64,000 bases of DNA, from contig CAYVHV010000020.1 in assembly GCA_964451305.1 (NCBI GenBank), positions 4,811-68,810 of the forward strand, read 5' to 3'. Source of the stretch: SHLQ01 sp964451305 (GTDB taxonomy: Bacteria; Actinomycetota; Acidimicrobiia; Acidimicrobiales; SHLQ01). The notes under the pieces were generated by a model, which made no database searches, was not told the DNA's origin, and saw only the letters and a list, made by a program, of their open reading frames with translations. Made by a program: the position numbers and the translations under genes. This document shows, piece by piece, positions 49,481 through 57,849 of this stretch (its first letter is position 1; each line of letters opens with the position of its first letter).

Positions 49481-51445
49481 CTACCCGAGGAACGTCGCGA
49501 GCTCTTCGATTCCACCGATGGTCGTCACCGGGGTTGCAAGGTCGTCGACGCGAACGAGTGGCAGTTTCGAATGCTTCGCGTAGTTCAGGAGATTTTCGCT
49601 TTCCGAACGCCGCTTGATCTTGAGATGTTCGACGATCGTGGCCGCGGTCTTGCTACGCCCGGCGGGAGGAACTTCTGGGGTGCAGCGGTTCGCGATCGTG
49701 ATCGACGGCTCGATGCCGGCTTCTCGAAGGTCGGCAATGAAGGTCCTGGCGTTTTCGAGAGAGCGCCCCGTCGGTGATGCAACCACGATCACGCTCGTCT
49801 CCTCGCTGCGAAGAACATCGTGGATGTGATCACCGCGAGTCCGGAAACCATCTTCGATGCCTTCGAAGCTCTTGAAGAAGTCGACAGCGTCTCGTACGAC
49901 CGCGCCACCCACCGTTGCGACGAGCTGACCAACGATTCCGCCGATGGCCCGATTCACGAACGATCGGCGTTTTCCGTGAACGAGGATTTTGTAGACACGG
50001 TTGTCGAGCAGGCGAGCCAACAACATGGGCGCATCGAGAAAGGCGAGCGCATCCGAAGAGGGTGGCGTGTCGACGACCACCAGGTCGATCTCCGGGTCGG
50101 TGTGTAGCTGCCACAGTCGCTCGACCGCCATGTACTCGGTCATGCCAGATAGCGAATCGGTGAGCTGCGCGGAAAGGGGAGATGCGAGGATTCGTTCGGC
50201 GTGGGCCGCGTCTGATGCTTCTGTTCGTACGACTCGTTCGAAGGTCTTGCCGGGGTCGAGCATGGTGGCTTGGAGCCGGCCATCTCCGGGGACGGTGACG
50301 TCTCGCAATTCGTCGTCGAGCACGTCGAGTCCAAGAGCATCGGCCAGCCGCTTTGCCGGGTCGATCGTGATGAGCGCGACCGATCGCCCCCGGGATGCCT
50401 CTCGCCATGCGAGGGTCGCTCCAAGCGTGGTCTTGCCGACACCTCCGGTCCCGACGGTGACGACGATCGGAACGTCGAGCGCCCGGTGGAGCCCGTCGAA
50501 GTCCGACGCGGCGAGTTCGACGGCGTCAACACCGTTTGGGTCATCGCCGTCTCTCGAGATTTCGAACTCGCCTTCGATGAGTTCGGAGATGTGTTCGGGG
50601 CTACTCACCCCATGGGGGTTCTCCGGTGTCGTCCACTGGGGGACTGGAAGTTCGTTGGTCAGTCGCGTGCATTGCGCGACGTTTGACTCGTGGCGGCGGC
50701 GGACCGCTTCCCCGAACGGGTGCGTATCGAAGCTCTTGGGTGGTTCGGCGTGCGGAAAGACTCGATTGATCGTGACGCCGGCGAGATGTATACCCGGTTG
50801 GTCTTCGGCATCGAAGGCTGTCTCGATCGTTTCGTTCACCGGTGTCTCTTCGGGCAGCGTCACGAGTAGCAACGCGGTTTGTTCTGCGTTGATGAGCAGC
50901 TCGTGGCCGCGTGTCGCTTGGTCGTAGATGGGGCCTTCGGTTGCTGCTTGGGCGACCATCATCGGTGCCCGGAGAAGTTCTCGGGCTCGCCCCGAGGCTG
51001 GCCCATCCACGATGATCCGGTCGAATGTGCCGAGGTCGACCAATCGACGCAGGTACCCAACGAGCAGCACGTCTTTGATGCCCGGTACCGATGTCGCGAT
51101 CACCGAAAGTGCTCCGGAACTCTCGAGGCGGTCGGCAATGAGACCCATGCTGCGGCCAGAGAGCCAACCAGCGAGCAAACGATCTGGCGAGATCCCGAGC
51201 CAAGACATGTTTTCCCCAATGGAAATGATGCCTTCGTCGTCGGGTGCAGGACGGTCCTTTTCCGCCGTCGAACCGTTCAAAATCAGCGGTAACAGCTGTT
51301 CTTGGCCACCGAGCTCAACAAAGAGTGTCGAAAGACCAGCCCGTGCGGTTTCGGTTCCTATTGCCGCAGTCAGTACGGTCTTACCGACACCGCCCTTTCC
51401 CGCAATGATTAGGAGCGGAAATGGATACTGAAAATCACGCTGCAC
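49481..51445 (-). CDS. Fused double ArsA/Get3-like ATPase
   Basis: 654 aa holding two ArsA-type ATPase domains. P-loop 1 is AGKGGVGKTVL (15-25) and P-loop 2 is GTGGVGKTTLG (332-342), both of the deviant Walker A type. Switch-like regions IIVDGPASG (half 1) and VVVDTPPSSDALAFLDAP (half 2) follow. In mycobacteria two adjacent genes (Rv3679, Rv3680) encode such ATPases beside whiB4. Here they are one polypeptide, also close to a whiB gene, so the arrangement is conserved while the genes are fused. Proposed roles are envelope or stress-related; no arsenic genes are near. The start overlaps the diverging NfeD gene by 25 bp. Confidence 0.88.
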   Translation of the reverse strand: MQRDFQYPFPLLIIAGKGGVGKTVLTAAIGTETARAGLSTLFVELGGQEQLLPLILNGSTAEKDRPAPDDEGIISIGENMSWLGISPDRLLAGWLSGRSMGLIADRLESSGALSVIATSVPGIKDVLLVGYLRRLVDLGTFDRIIVDGPASGRARELLRAPMMVAQAATEGPIYDQATRGHELLINAEQTALLLVTLPEETPVNETIETAFDAEDQPGIHLAGVTINRVFPHAEPPKSFDTHPFGEAVRRRHESNVAQCTRLTNELPVPQWTTPENPHGVSSPEHISELIEGEFEISRDGDDPNGVDAVELAASDFDGLHRALDVPIVVTVGTGGVGKTTLGATLAWREASRGRSVALITIDPAKRLADALGLDVLDDELRDVTVPGDGRLQATMLDPGKTFERVVRTEASDAAHAERILASPLSAQLTDSLSGMTEYMAVERLWQLHTDPEIDLVVVDTPPSSDALAFLDAPMLLARLLDNRVYKILVHGKRRSFVNRAIGGIVGQLVATVGGAVVRDAVDFFKSFEGIEDGFRTRGDHIHDVLRSEETSVIVVASPTGRSLENARTFIADLREAGIEPSITIANRCTPEVPPAGRSKTAATIVEHLKIKRRSESENLLNYAKHSKLPLVRVDDLATPVTTIGGIEELATFLG

Positions 51446-52881
51446 GTCGACGTCCGTTCACTTCTCTTCGCGCGCTCTCTGCGATCGCACTCGTGGTGGT
51501 GTCACTCATTCTGTCGGCAATTCCAGTTTCTGCACAGGATGCCGTTCTGGCGCAAGACGATTCGGAGATTGTGCCGACTCAACCCGACGGTCCAGCAGGG
51601 TTCGTGGACATCATCGAGGTCAACGGGTTGATCGATCCAATCATGGTCGACTTCATCTCTCGATCCCTGAGCGAGTCCGAAGCTGCCGGCGCGAACGGTG
51701 TCGTATTGCAGATGGAAAGTGCTGGCGCGGCAGTCGACGCAGAAGAGATCACCGCCCTCGCTTCGCAGATTGCAGACCTCGGCATTCCGGTGTCGGTATG
51801 GCTCGGCCAGGCTAACAACGGCCTTGCCCTCGGCGGCGCAGGGCAGTTGGTCCTCGCGTCGAGCCGGATCGGCATTGCACCGGGGAGTGAGTTCGGAGAC
51901 TTTGGTGAATCGCTGCTCACGGGCACCGCCGCCGAAAGCCCGTTCGTCACGTTGTTCGAAGGTGGATTCTCCGGTGGCGTCTTTACATACGACGACCTGA
52001 TCGCTCTGTCGCTCGAGGATCCGAGCCTCGAAATTCAGGATGCCCCGCTCGTCCTGAACCATTTGCTCGAACTCGATCACTTCCAGTTCGAAGTCCTCAA
52101 CGCTGGTGACGCACTTCCTGACGGCTCGATACTCCCCGAAGGTATCGACGCCACACGTATCCCGGTCACCCAAAGCCGCTTCGTCACGTTGCCACTGATC
52201 GATCAACAGTTCCATACCTTTGCGTCGCCGCCTGTCGCGTATTTGCTCTTCGTCATCGGCCTTGGGCTCTTGGTCTTCGAGTTGTTCACCGCAGGCGTCG
52301 GCGTTGCGGGCGTGCTCGGCGCTGGTTCGTTTCTCGCTGGTGGTTACGGTCTTGCGGTCTTGGACGCACGGTGGTGGGCGGTTGCGATGTTGGTCATTGC
52401 GTTTATTGGTTTTGCGATCGACGTGCAATCGGGAATCCAGGCTTTTTGGTCTGCAGTTGGTGTGGCGTTCCTCATCATTGGATCGCTCTTTCTCCTCGGC
52501 GAGCACAGCATTGGTTGGCTACCTCTGAGTGTCGGCATTATTGGAATGCTCGGCGCGATGCTCGGGGGCATGCCTGCGATGGTCCGTACGCGTTTCTCGA
52601 CACCGACTATCGGTCGCGATTGGATGATCGGCGAGATTGGTGAGGTCACCCGAGATGTCGATCCCGATGGGGTGATCATGCTCCGTGGTGCACCATGGCG
52701 TGCCCGTACCAACCGGGCGACACCAATCGTTGTTGGTGATCAAGCTCGCGTCGTTGAAATCGATGGGCTACTGCTCGAGATCGAACCGCTCGAAGGTGGT
52801 GCGGCCGACTATCGGGAGCGTCGCCGTCAAGAGGATGAGCACGCGGCGCTCGATCGGGCCGAGGGAATTTACGACTCGTAG
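51421..52881 (+). CDS. NfeD-type membrane protein with ClpP-like domain, catalytic Ser apparently lost
   Basis: 486 aa. Signal or anchor near 17-40 (LRALSAIALVVVSLILSAIPVSAQ), a ClpP/SppA-like domain (about 60-250), several membrane helices (about 260-385) and a C-terminal OB-like NfeD domain (GEIGEVTRDVDPDGVIMLRGAPWRA...). Active long NfeD proteases have a catalytic Ser in an ASAG-type loop; here the loop reads ALGGAGQLVLASS, with Gly in place of Ser. NfeD proteins partner with flotillin-like proteins at membrane microdomains; none is in this window. The 5' end overlaps the divergent ATPase gene by 25 bp. Confidence 0.82.
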   Translation: MDTENHAARRRPFTSLRALSAIALVVVSLILSAIPVSAQDAVLAQDDSEIVPTQPDGPAGFVDIIEVNGLIDPIMVDFISRSLSESEAAGANGVVLQMESAGAAVDAEEITALASQIADLGIPVSVWLGQANNGLALGGAGQLVLASSRIGIAPGSEFGDFGESLLTGTAAESPFVTLFEGGFSGGVFTYDDLIALSLEDPSLEIQDAPLVLNHLLELDHFQFEVLNAGDALPDGSILPEGIDATRIPVTQSRFVTLPLIDQQFHTFASPPVAYLLFVIGLGLLVFELFTAGVGVAGVLGAGSFLAGGYGLAVLDARWWAVAMLVIAFIGFAIDVQSGIQAFWSAVGVAFLIIGSLFLLGEHSIGWLPLSVGIIGMLGAMLGGMPAMVRTRFSTPTIGRDWMIGEIGEVTRDVDPDGVIMLRGAPWRARTNRATPIVVGDQARVVEIDGLLLEIEPLEGGAADYRERRRQEDEHAALDRAEGIYDS

Positions 52882-52885
52882 AAGG

Positions 52886-53152
52886 CTAGAGGAGCGGGCG
52901 ACGTTCTTTCTCGCTGAGTCCGCCCCACACGCCATGTGGTTCACGAATCGCAATCGAATAGTCGCGGCACTCCGATACGACAGGACATGCGAAACAGATG
53001 TCCTTCGCCTTTTGCTCGCGTGCGAGTTTCTCGCGCTTTCGTTCGGTTGTGGCCGGGGGAAAGAAGACCGAGCCCAATGGACCTCGGCATGCGGCGCGTT
53101 CTTGCCAAAGTAGTCCCCCAACGACTTCTGCAGAATTGTCCTGAACCGCCAA
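52886..53152 (-). CDS. WhiB family transcriptional regulator
   Basis: 88 aa from TTG 53152, with GGGGGGAAT upstream. The Fe-S ligands are Cys22, Cys53, Cys56 and Cys62 (AACRGPLG, ICFACPVVSECRDY), and the signature GVWGGLS follows, with a basic C-terminus (SEKERRPLL). WhiB proteins are 4Fe-4S sensor regulators of oxidative and nitrosative stress found only in Actinomycetota and their phages. It is convergent with NfeD across 4 bp. Proximity to the ArsA-like ATPase gene recalls the mycobacterial whiB4 locus. Confidence 0.92.
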   Translation of the reverse strand: MAVQDNSAEVVGGLLWQERAACRGPLGSVFFPPATTERKREKLAREQKAKDICFACPVVSECRDYSIAIREPHGVWGGLSEKERRPLL

Positions 53153-53323
53153 CCTTATTCCCCCCCTGAGTAGTGGTTCTACCGTCGCCGATCGCTCGGC
53201 TCGTCTACCTAGTGCCTTCCCTGTTGCCTTTGCAGGCCGCCCTTGGACACGATGTCCGAAGTAGTGTGACTTCGAACTTAGGCGCGCGTTGAGACCGAAT
53301 ACAAGGGGGAGCCGAAGATCCCT

Positions 53324-55042
53324 CTATCTCGTTGGGAGTCGAGGTCCGGCAATTCGCAGGTTCTCACGGCGACGCGTGACACCGCTCGCATCCAGACGGC
53401 TGATGAGGGGCATGGCGTGTTTGCGAGTGTTTCCCATGGCTTGGCGCACTTCGGAAACGGTGACGCCCTCGGGTTGCGCGTGCAATAAGTCGGCGAGCAG
53501 GTTGGCCGCATCATCGATTACTTGGGGTGCAAAGTAGATACCGTCTTCGACGATCACTTCGCCTCGTCGGACGAGCTCTCGTAGCTCGGCCTTGTCGATG
53601 CCATCAGGATCGGGTGGAGCGAAGCCTCCGTCGAGCAATGCCCGAACGAACGGGTGAGCGAGCAGGGGATCGATCGCCTCGGCTTGTTTGGCCCGCCCTC
53701 CGGAAACGACGACATCGGTCAACAGCGACAGTGTTGCTTTCTGTTGGTCGGACAGCGTGGCGGTCTCGAGGCCGAGGCCACCGGCCTCTTCGACCTTCGT
53801 CCTCACCTCGTCGATCGCCAGTTGAAGTGCTGGCGGGTCGACGACCCATGTGCCGACATCGGGTTCTCGCTTCTCGCCGGTGAGAAGATGTAACTCCTCG
53901 GCGTCGACCCAGCCGCGTTCGGCAATGACACGATCGACCGAGCGGTCGGGGTTAGCGATCGATGCTTTCGTCTGCGGATCGACATCGAGAATCTCGCCGC
54001 CGCCGATGGTTTCGGCGCGCCCCGATTCTCGCAGTACGAACCGGTCGCCGGGAAGCAGTGGGAGAGGGTGCGGGAGGTAGATGCGGACATTTCCCGTCTC
54101 GCCCGGAGAGATGGCGTCCCCGAGAATCCGGATTCGAACGGCGTGTTCACCCGCGCCCAAGTAGAGGAGGTGGGCGCCTCGGCGAGAGACATCGTGATCG
54201 AGTGAGGCGAGGACATTCAGCTGGCCGTCAAAGACCGTCGTCTCGTGCCATTGGCCTGGTCGGACGAGCACATCGCCACGGCTCACCTGGTCGTGGCTGA
54301 CCCCCGTGAGGTTGATCGCGGTTCGGTTGCCGGGTCCAACCTTGGTGCGTTCGGCGTGAAGGCTCTGCAGGCCGCGAAGTCGTACCGTGGTTCGCTGGGG
54401 GAGCACGATCATCTCGTCGTCGATTCGCACCCGGCCACCGGTGAGCGTGCCCGTCACCACGGTGCCTGACCCCTTCGCTGAGAATGCTCGATCGATCCAC
54501 AGGCGCGGCGTGCCGCGGTCGATTGCGCCAGGGGCACGAACGAGCATCTCGTCGAGTGCAACCTTTAGGTCGTCGATGCCGATGCCGTCGATCGAATCGA
54601 CGGGAACGATCGCAGCTCCTTCGAGAAACGTCCCCTCGACCCGCTCTTCGACTTCGAGAATGGCGAGCTCGACCAGCTCCTCATCTGCCAGACCGATCTT
54701 GGTCAGCGCGATGATGCCGTGCTGCACGCCGAGCAGATCGAGGATCCGGAGATGTTCTTCGGTTTGGGGCTTCCAACCCTCGTTTGCATCGACGATAAAG
54801 AGGCACGCATCGACGGCGCCAACGCCAGCGAGCATGTTCTTGAGGAACCGAATATGGCCGGGAACATCGATGAGTGACAGGACTTTGCCGCTCGGCAGTT
54901 TGGCCGACGCAAACCCGAGATCGATCGTGAGGCCGCGTTCCTTTTCTTCGGCGAAGCGGTCGGGATCGATCCCGGTGAGAACGCGCACCAGGGTGGATTT
55001 CCCGTGATCGACATGTCCGGCGGTGGAGATGACATGACTCAT
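53324..55042 (-). CDS. selB: Selenocysteine-specific elongation factor SelB
   Basis: 572 aa. GTPase motifs: ISTAGHVDHGKSTLVRVLTG (9-17 P-loop), GLTIDLGFA, SLIDVPGH and ALTKIGLAD. The EF-Tu-like domains follow (RLWIDRAFSAKGSGTVVTGTLTGG), and the C-terminal part has winged-helix repeats (VTVSEVRQAMGNTRKHAMPLISRLDASGVTRRREN) that bind the SECIS hairpin. It delivers Sec-tRNA to UGA codons. It overlaps selA by 4 bp (ATGA), so the pair is coupled. Its targets include the three genes in the first 6 kb of this window. Confidence 0.97.
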   Translation of the reverse strand: MSHVISTAGHVDHGKSTLVRVLTGIDPDRFAEEKERGLTIDLGFASAKLPSGKVLSLIDVPGHIRFLKNMLAGVGAVDACLFIVDANEGWKPQTEEHLRILDLLGVQHGIIALTKIGLADEELVELAILEVEERVEGTFLEGAAIVPVDSIDGIGIDDLKVALDEMLVRAPGAIDRGTPRLWIDRAFSAKGSGTVVTGTLTGGRVRIDDEMIVLPQRTTVRLRGLQSLHAERTKVGPGNRTAINLTGVSHDQVSRGDVLVRPGQWHETTVFDGQLNVLASLDHDVSRRGAHLLYLGAGEHAVRIRILGDAISPGETGNVRIYLPHPLPLLPGDRFVLRESGRAETIGGGEILDVDPQTKASIANPDRSVDRVIAERGWVDAEELHLLTGEKREPDVGTWVVDPPALQLAIDEVRTKVEEAGGLGLETATLSDQQKATLSLLTDVVVSGGRAKQAEAIDPLLAHPFVRALLDGGFAPPDPDGIDKAELRELVRRGEVIVEDGIYFAPQVIDDAANLLADLLHAQPEGVTVSEVRQAMGNTRKHAMPLISRLDASGVTRRRENLRIAGPRLPTR

Positions 55043-56334
55043 GTGGCGGGGATCGCTTCTCGGAGTGCAGCAATGATGCGTTCATCGTCGGCATCGTCGA
55101 CCGTCCGCAAATCGAGGATGGTCGAGTCCTCGGCGACCCTGGCCATGATGGCGACCGGTGACGAGCGAAGCGCAGCTCGATGGTCACCGGAAAGCGAGAT
55201 TCCCATGGACGGAATCTCGACGGTCGGGAGGGTCCCTCCGCCAGGTACAGACATGGTTTCGACGACCGAGCCGGCGCCGACCGCCGCCACGATGGAGGTT
55301 GCTCGTGCTTCGAGTTGCTCGGGGGTGGCCATCGCCATCTTCCAGAACGGGATCGCTTCCCAATCTCGGCGCATGTAGGTCAACGCCAGATCTTGAAGCG
55401 CTCCGAGAACGAGGCCGCCGGGTCGGAGTGCCCGGGCGAGTGGGTGGCGCGCACAGCGAGCGACCAATTCGGCGTCACCGGCAATGATTCCCGCTTGAGG
55501 TCCGCCCAATAGCTTGTCTCCGGAGAAGGCAACGAGCGCCGCACCATCGGCGAGTGTTTGTTTTGCTGCGGGTTCGTCGCTCAGCCAGCTCGGTGGTCCC
55601 GATGGCAACCATGGACATGCAGCGTCGAGTAGCCCGGATCCAATGTCGCTTGCGAGTGGCACGCCGAGATCGCTGAGCGCTCGGGTCGACGGCATTTCGG
55701 TGAACCCCATGATCTTGAAGTTCGATTGGTGGATCTGCATCACCAACGCAATATCTGACTCCGGGTCGTCGATCCGCTGGCGATAGTCCGCGGCTCGTGT
55801 TCGGTTGGTCGTGCCGACTTCGACGAGCGTTGCCCCGCTTTGTTCCATGACGTCGGGGACTCGGAAGCCTCCGCCGATTTCAACGAGCTCGCCACGCGAG
55901 ACAGCGACGCCACGCCCCGGAGCGAGCGCGGCCAAGATCAACATGACCGCGGACGCACAATTGTTGACAACGATGGCCGATTCGGCGCCGCAAAGGTTCG
56001 CGATCAGTTGGGGAGCTTGCGCTTGACGAGACCCGCGTTCTCCAGACGCAAGATCGAGTTCGAGGTTACGAAACCCCGCGTCTTGGGACACACCGTTTGG
56101 GGCGCGTCCAAGGTTTGTGTGGAGCATCGTTCCCGTCGCGTTGATGACCCGTTGCAGCATCAGCTGTTCGATTCGCATCGCGTTCGTGCGAGCAGCGTCC
56201 GGGTCTCCCGCCGCAATGGCGTCGCGTGCAGCGGCCACGAGCAGCGGATGCGGAAGGCCAGTGTCCGCAATGGACCGAGCCAGAGCATCTACCGATGGAG
56301 GGCGGTCGCTTGGAGAAGTTGGCGTGGTGCTCAC
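55039..56334 (-). CDS. selA: L-seryl-tRNA(Sec) selenium transferase SelA
   Basis: 431 aa PLP enzyme. It contains RVINATGTMLHTNLGRAPN, NNCASAVMLILAALAPGRGVAVSRGELVEIGGGFRVPDVM, GSGLLDA and FSGDKLLGGPQAGI with the PLP-binding Lys274. It converts seryl-tRNA(Sec) to selenocysteinyl-tRNA(Sec) using selenophosphate from SelD. It is the first gene of the selA-selB operon, diverging from a GGDEF gene. Length (431) is typical. Confidence 0.97.
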   Translation of the reverse strand: MSTTPTSPSDRPPSVDALARSIADTGLPHPLLVAAARDAIAAGDPDAARTNAMRIEQLMLQRVINATGTMLHTNLGRAPNGVSQDAGFRNLELDLASGERGSRQAQAPQLIANLCGAESAIVVNNCASAVMLILAALAPGRGVAVSRGELVEIGGGFRVPDVMEQSGATLVEVGTTNRTRAADYRQRIDDPESDIALVMQIHQSNFKIMGFTEMPSTRALSDLGVPLASDIGSGLLDAACPWLPSGPPSWLSDEPAAKQTLADGAALVAFSGDKLLGGPQAGIIAGDAELVARCARHPLARALRPGGLVLGALQDLALTYMRRDWEAIPFWKMAMATPEQLEARATSIVAAVGAGSVVETMSVPGGGTLPTVEIPSMGISLSGDHRAALRSSPVAIMARVAEDSTILDLRTVDDADDERIIAALREAIPAT

Positions 56335-56401
56335 CCTCTCACTCTAGCTCGCAAGAAATTGGCCTTATCTGAGCGAGTACTCCTGCCGATGGGCACAGAG
56401 C

Positions 56402-57736
56402 ATGGCACAGGACACAGATTGGATAGAACGCCTCGACTCTGTTCGTGAGGACAGCCTCGGGGGCGTTGTGGTCGATGATGGCTTCGGCGTCCGCGCCATC
56501 TCAGATGGTGTTCTTCGCCGCACTGGAATGTCCCGTAATGTGGCTCTCGAAAAGAGCATCCTCGACTTTTTCCACCCCTCCGATATTGGACCGGCCGCCG
56601 CTGTTATCCGTCAGGCGGCTCCTGGAGAGGTCTCCATTGCCCCGGGTGTCTATCGGGTCGTGGCTAGTTCTGGGACGTGGGATATCTACGAGCTTTCGAT
56701 CATCCATCTCGGTAAGGAACACGAGAACGCTGTGGTCCTCGAATTTTCGATCGCTGGAGATAGCGCTCGCTCGCAATCGTTGATCGACGAGATGGTCGAG
56801 CTCACGAAGCTTCTCGTCGAACCGGTTTCGCTGCGGGACAGTCTTCGTGACATCTCTGACTTTGCCGAGCGTAACGTCGACCGCCTCTGCCTCGCGATCA
56901 CGATCTTCTCCGAAGACGGGAGCGCTGCCACCTTTTGCCAGCGTGATCTCGATGAGGCGACGACAGAGATGAATGCCGCAGCTCATCCGTTGTCACTGCC
57001 GCAGCATGTTGTCGAAGCATTCAGCATGACCAAGATCAGCACGTGGCGTTCCAACTCCGAAGTTGGGACGATCATGCCGGACCGGCCCGATCGGGTGACG
57101 ATGGTCTTGGTAGATTTCGACGACAACATTCTGGGTTACGTCGACGCATTCCGATCCTCGAAGGCGCCACCGCGGGAAGACGAATGGCGTGTCTATCGAC
57201 TCGTCTTACAGATGTTTCGGGCGGTCATGCTCAACGCACAGCTCGATGCCCGGCTCGACTTTCTTGGACTGAACGATCCGCTCACCGGCGTGAACAACCG
57301 CCATCAGTTACTCGCGCTCATGAACACCGCCGAGATCGTTGGGTCCGGAGTGTTGGTCATCAACCTCGATGGGTTTGCGTGGGTGAACCGTTCGATGGGC
57401 TTTGCAGCAGGCGATACCGTCTTGCGATCGGTCGCAGCGAGCCTTCTCGCGTTCGTGCCGCCGACGGCGGTGACCGCCAGATTGTCCGGGGACGAGTTCC
57501 TCGTCTGGTTGCCGATGATTGATTCGGACGCGGAGTTGTTTCGCACCGCCGAAAAGATGCGCACAGCTATCTCGGTTCCGCTCGACAATGCAGACCGTCG
57601 AGGACGTACCCGATGCTCGATCGGCTCGGCCCGTGCCCTCGCGAATGAGAGTGCAGATGCGGTCATCCATCGAGCTGTCGAAGCGATGAGACTGTCGAAG
57701 ACAGAGGGCGGCGATCGCGTCACTCACGCTGAGTAA
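56402..57736 (+). CDS. Diguanylate-cyclase-type GGDEF protein with PAS and GAF-like domains
   Basis: 444 aa, no membrane segment. PAS-like region about 20-115, GAF-like region about 130-275, GGDEF domain about 285-440 beginning LNDPLTGVNNRHQLLAL. The signature loop is RLSGDEFLVWLP (SGDEF, residues 362-366), a substitution found in active cyclases, and the metal Asp region INLDGF is intact. It probably makes c-di-GMP in response to a cytosolic signal. Together with the EAL-dominant protein at 43-46 kb it indicates c-di-GMP signalling in this organism. Confidence 0.85.
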   Translation: MAQDTDWIERLDSVREDSLGGVVVDDGFGVRAISDGVLRRTGMSRNVALEKSILDFFHPSDIGPAAAVIRQAAPGEVSIAPGVYRVVASSGTWDIYELSIIHLGKEHENAVVLEFSIAGDSARSQSLIDEMVELTKLLVEPVSLRDSLRDISDFAERNVDRLCLAITIFSEDGSAATFCQRDLDEATTEMNAAAHPLSLPQHVVEAFSMTKISTWRSNSEVGTIMPDRPDRVTMVLVDFDDNILGYVDAFRSSKAPPREDEWRVYRLVLQMFRAVMLNAQLDARLDFLGLNDPLTGVNNRHQLLALMNTAEIVGSGVLVINLDGFAWVNRSMGFAAGDTVLRSVAASLLAFVPPTAVTARLSGDEFLVWLPMIDSDAELFRTAEKMRTAISVPLDNADRRGRTRCSIGSARALANESADAVIHRAVEAMRLSKTEGGDRVTHAE

Positions 57737-57849
57737 CCAACCCCTTTTTCTTTGTGTTTTTCAGAGATGGGTAAGGTTTTGTGGGGGAAGTTAAGATTCT
57801 GATCCCGTCTCGCGTCCGACCTATTTCGTCGGTGTAACGTCGCATCGAG

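Noticed and set aside
53153..53323. Possible tRNA-Sec gene next to selB
   Set aside because: No UCA anticodon arm and no matching T-arm were found on either strand; TTCGAA at 53271-53276 lacks tRNA context.
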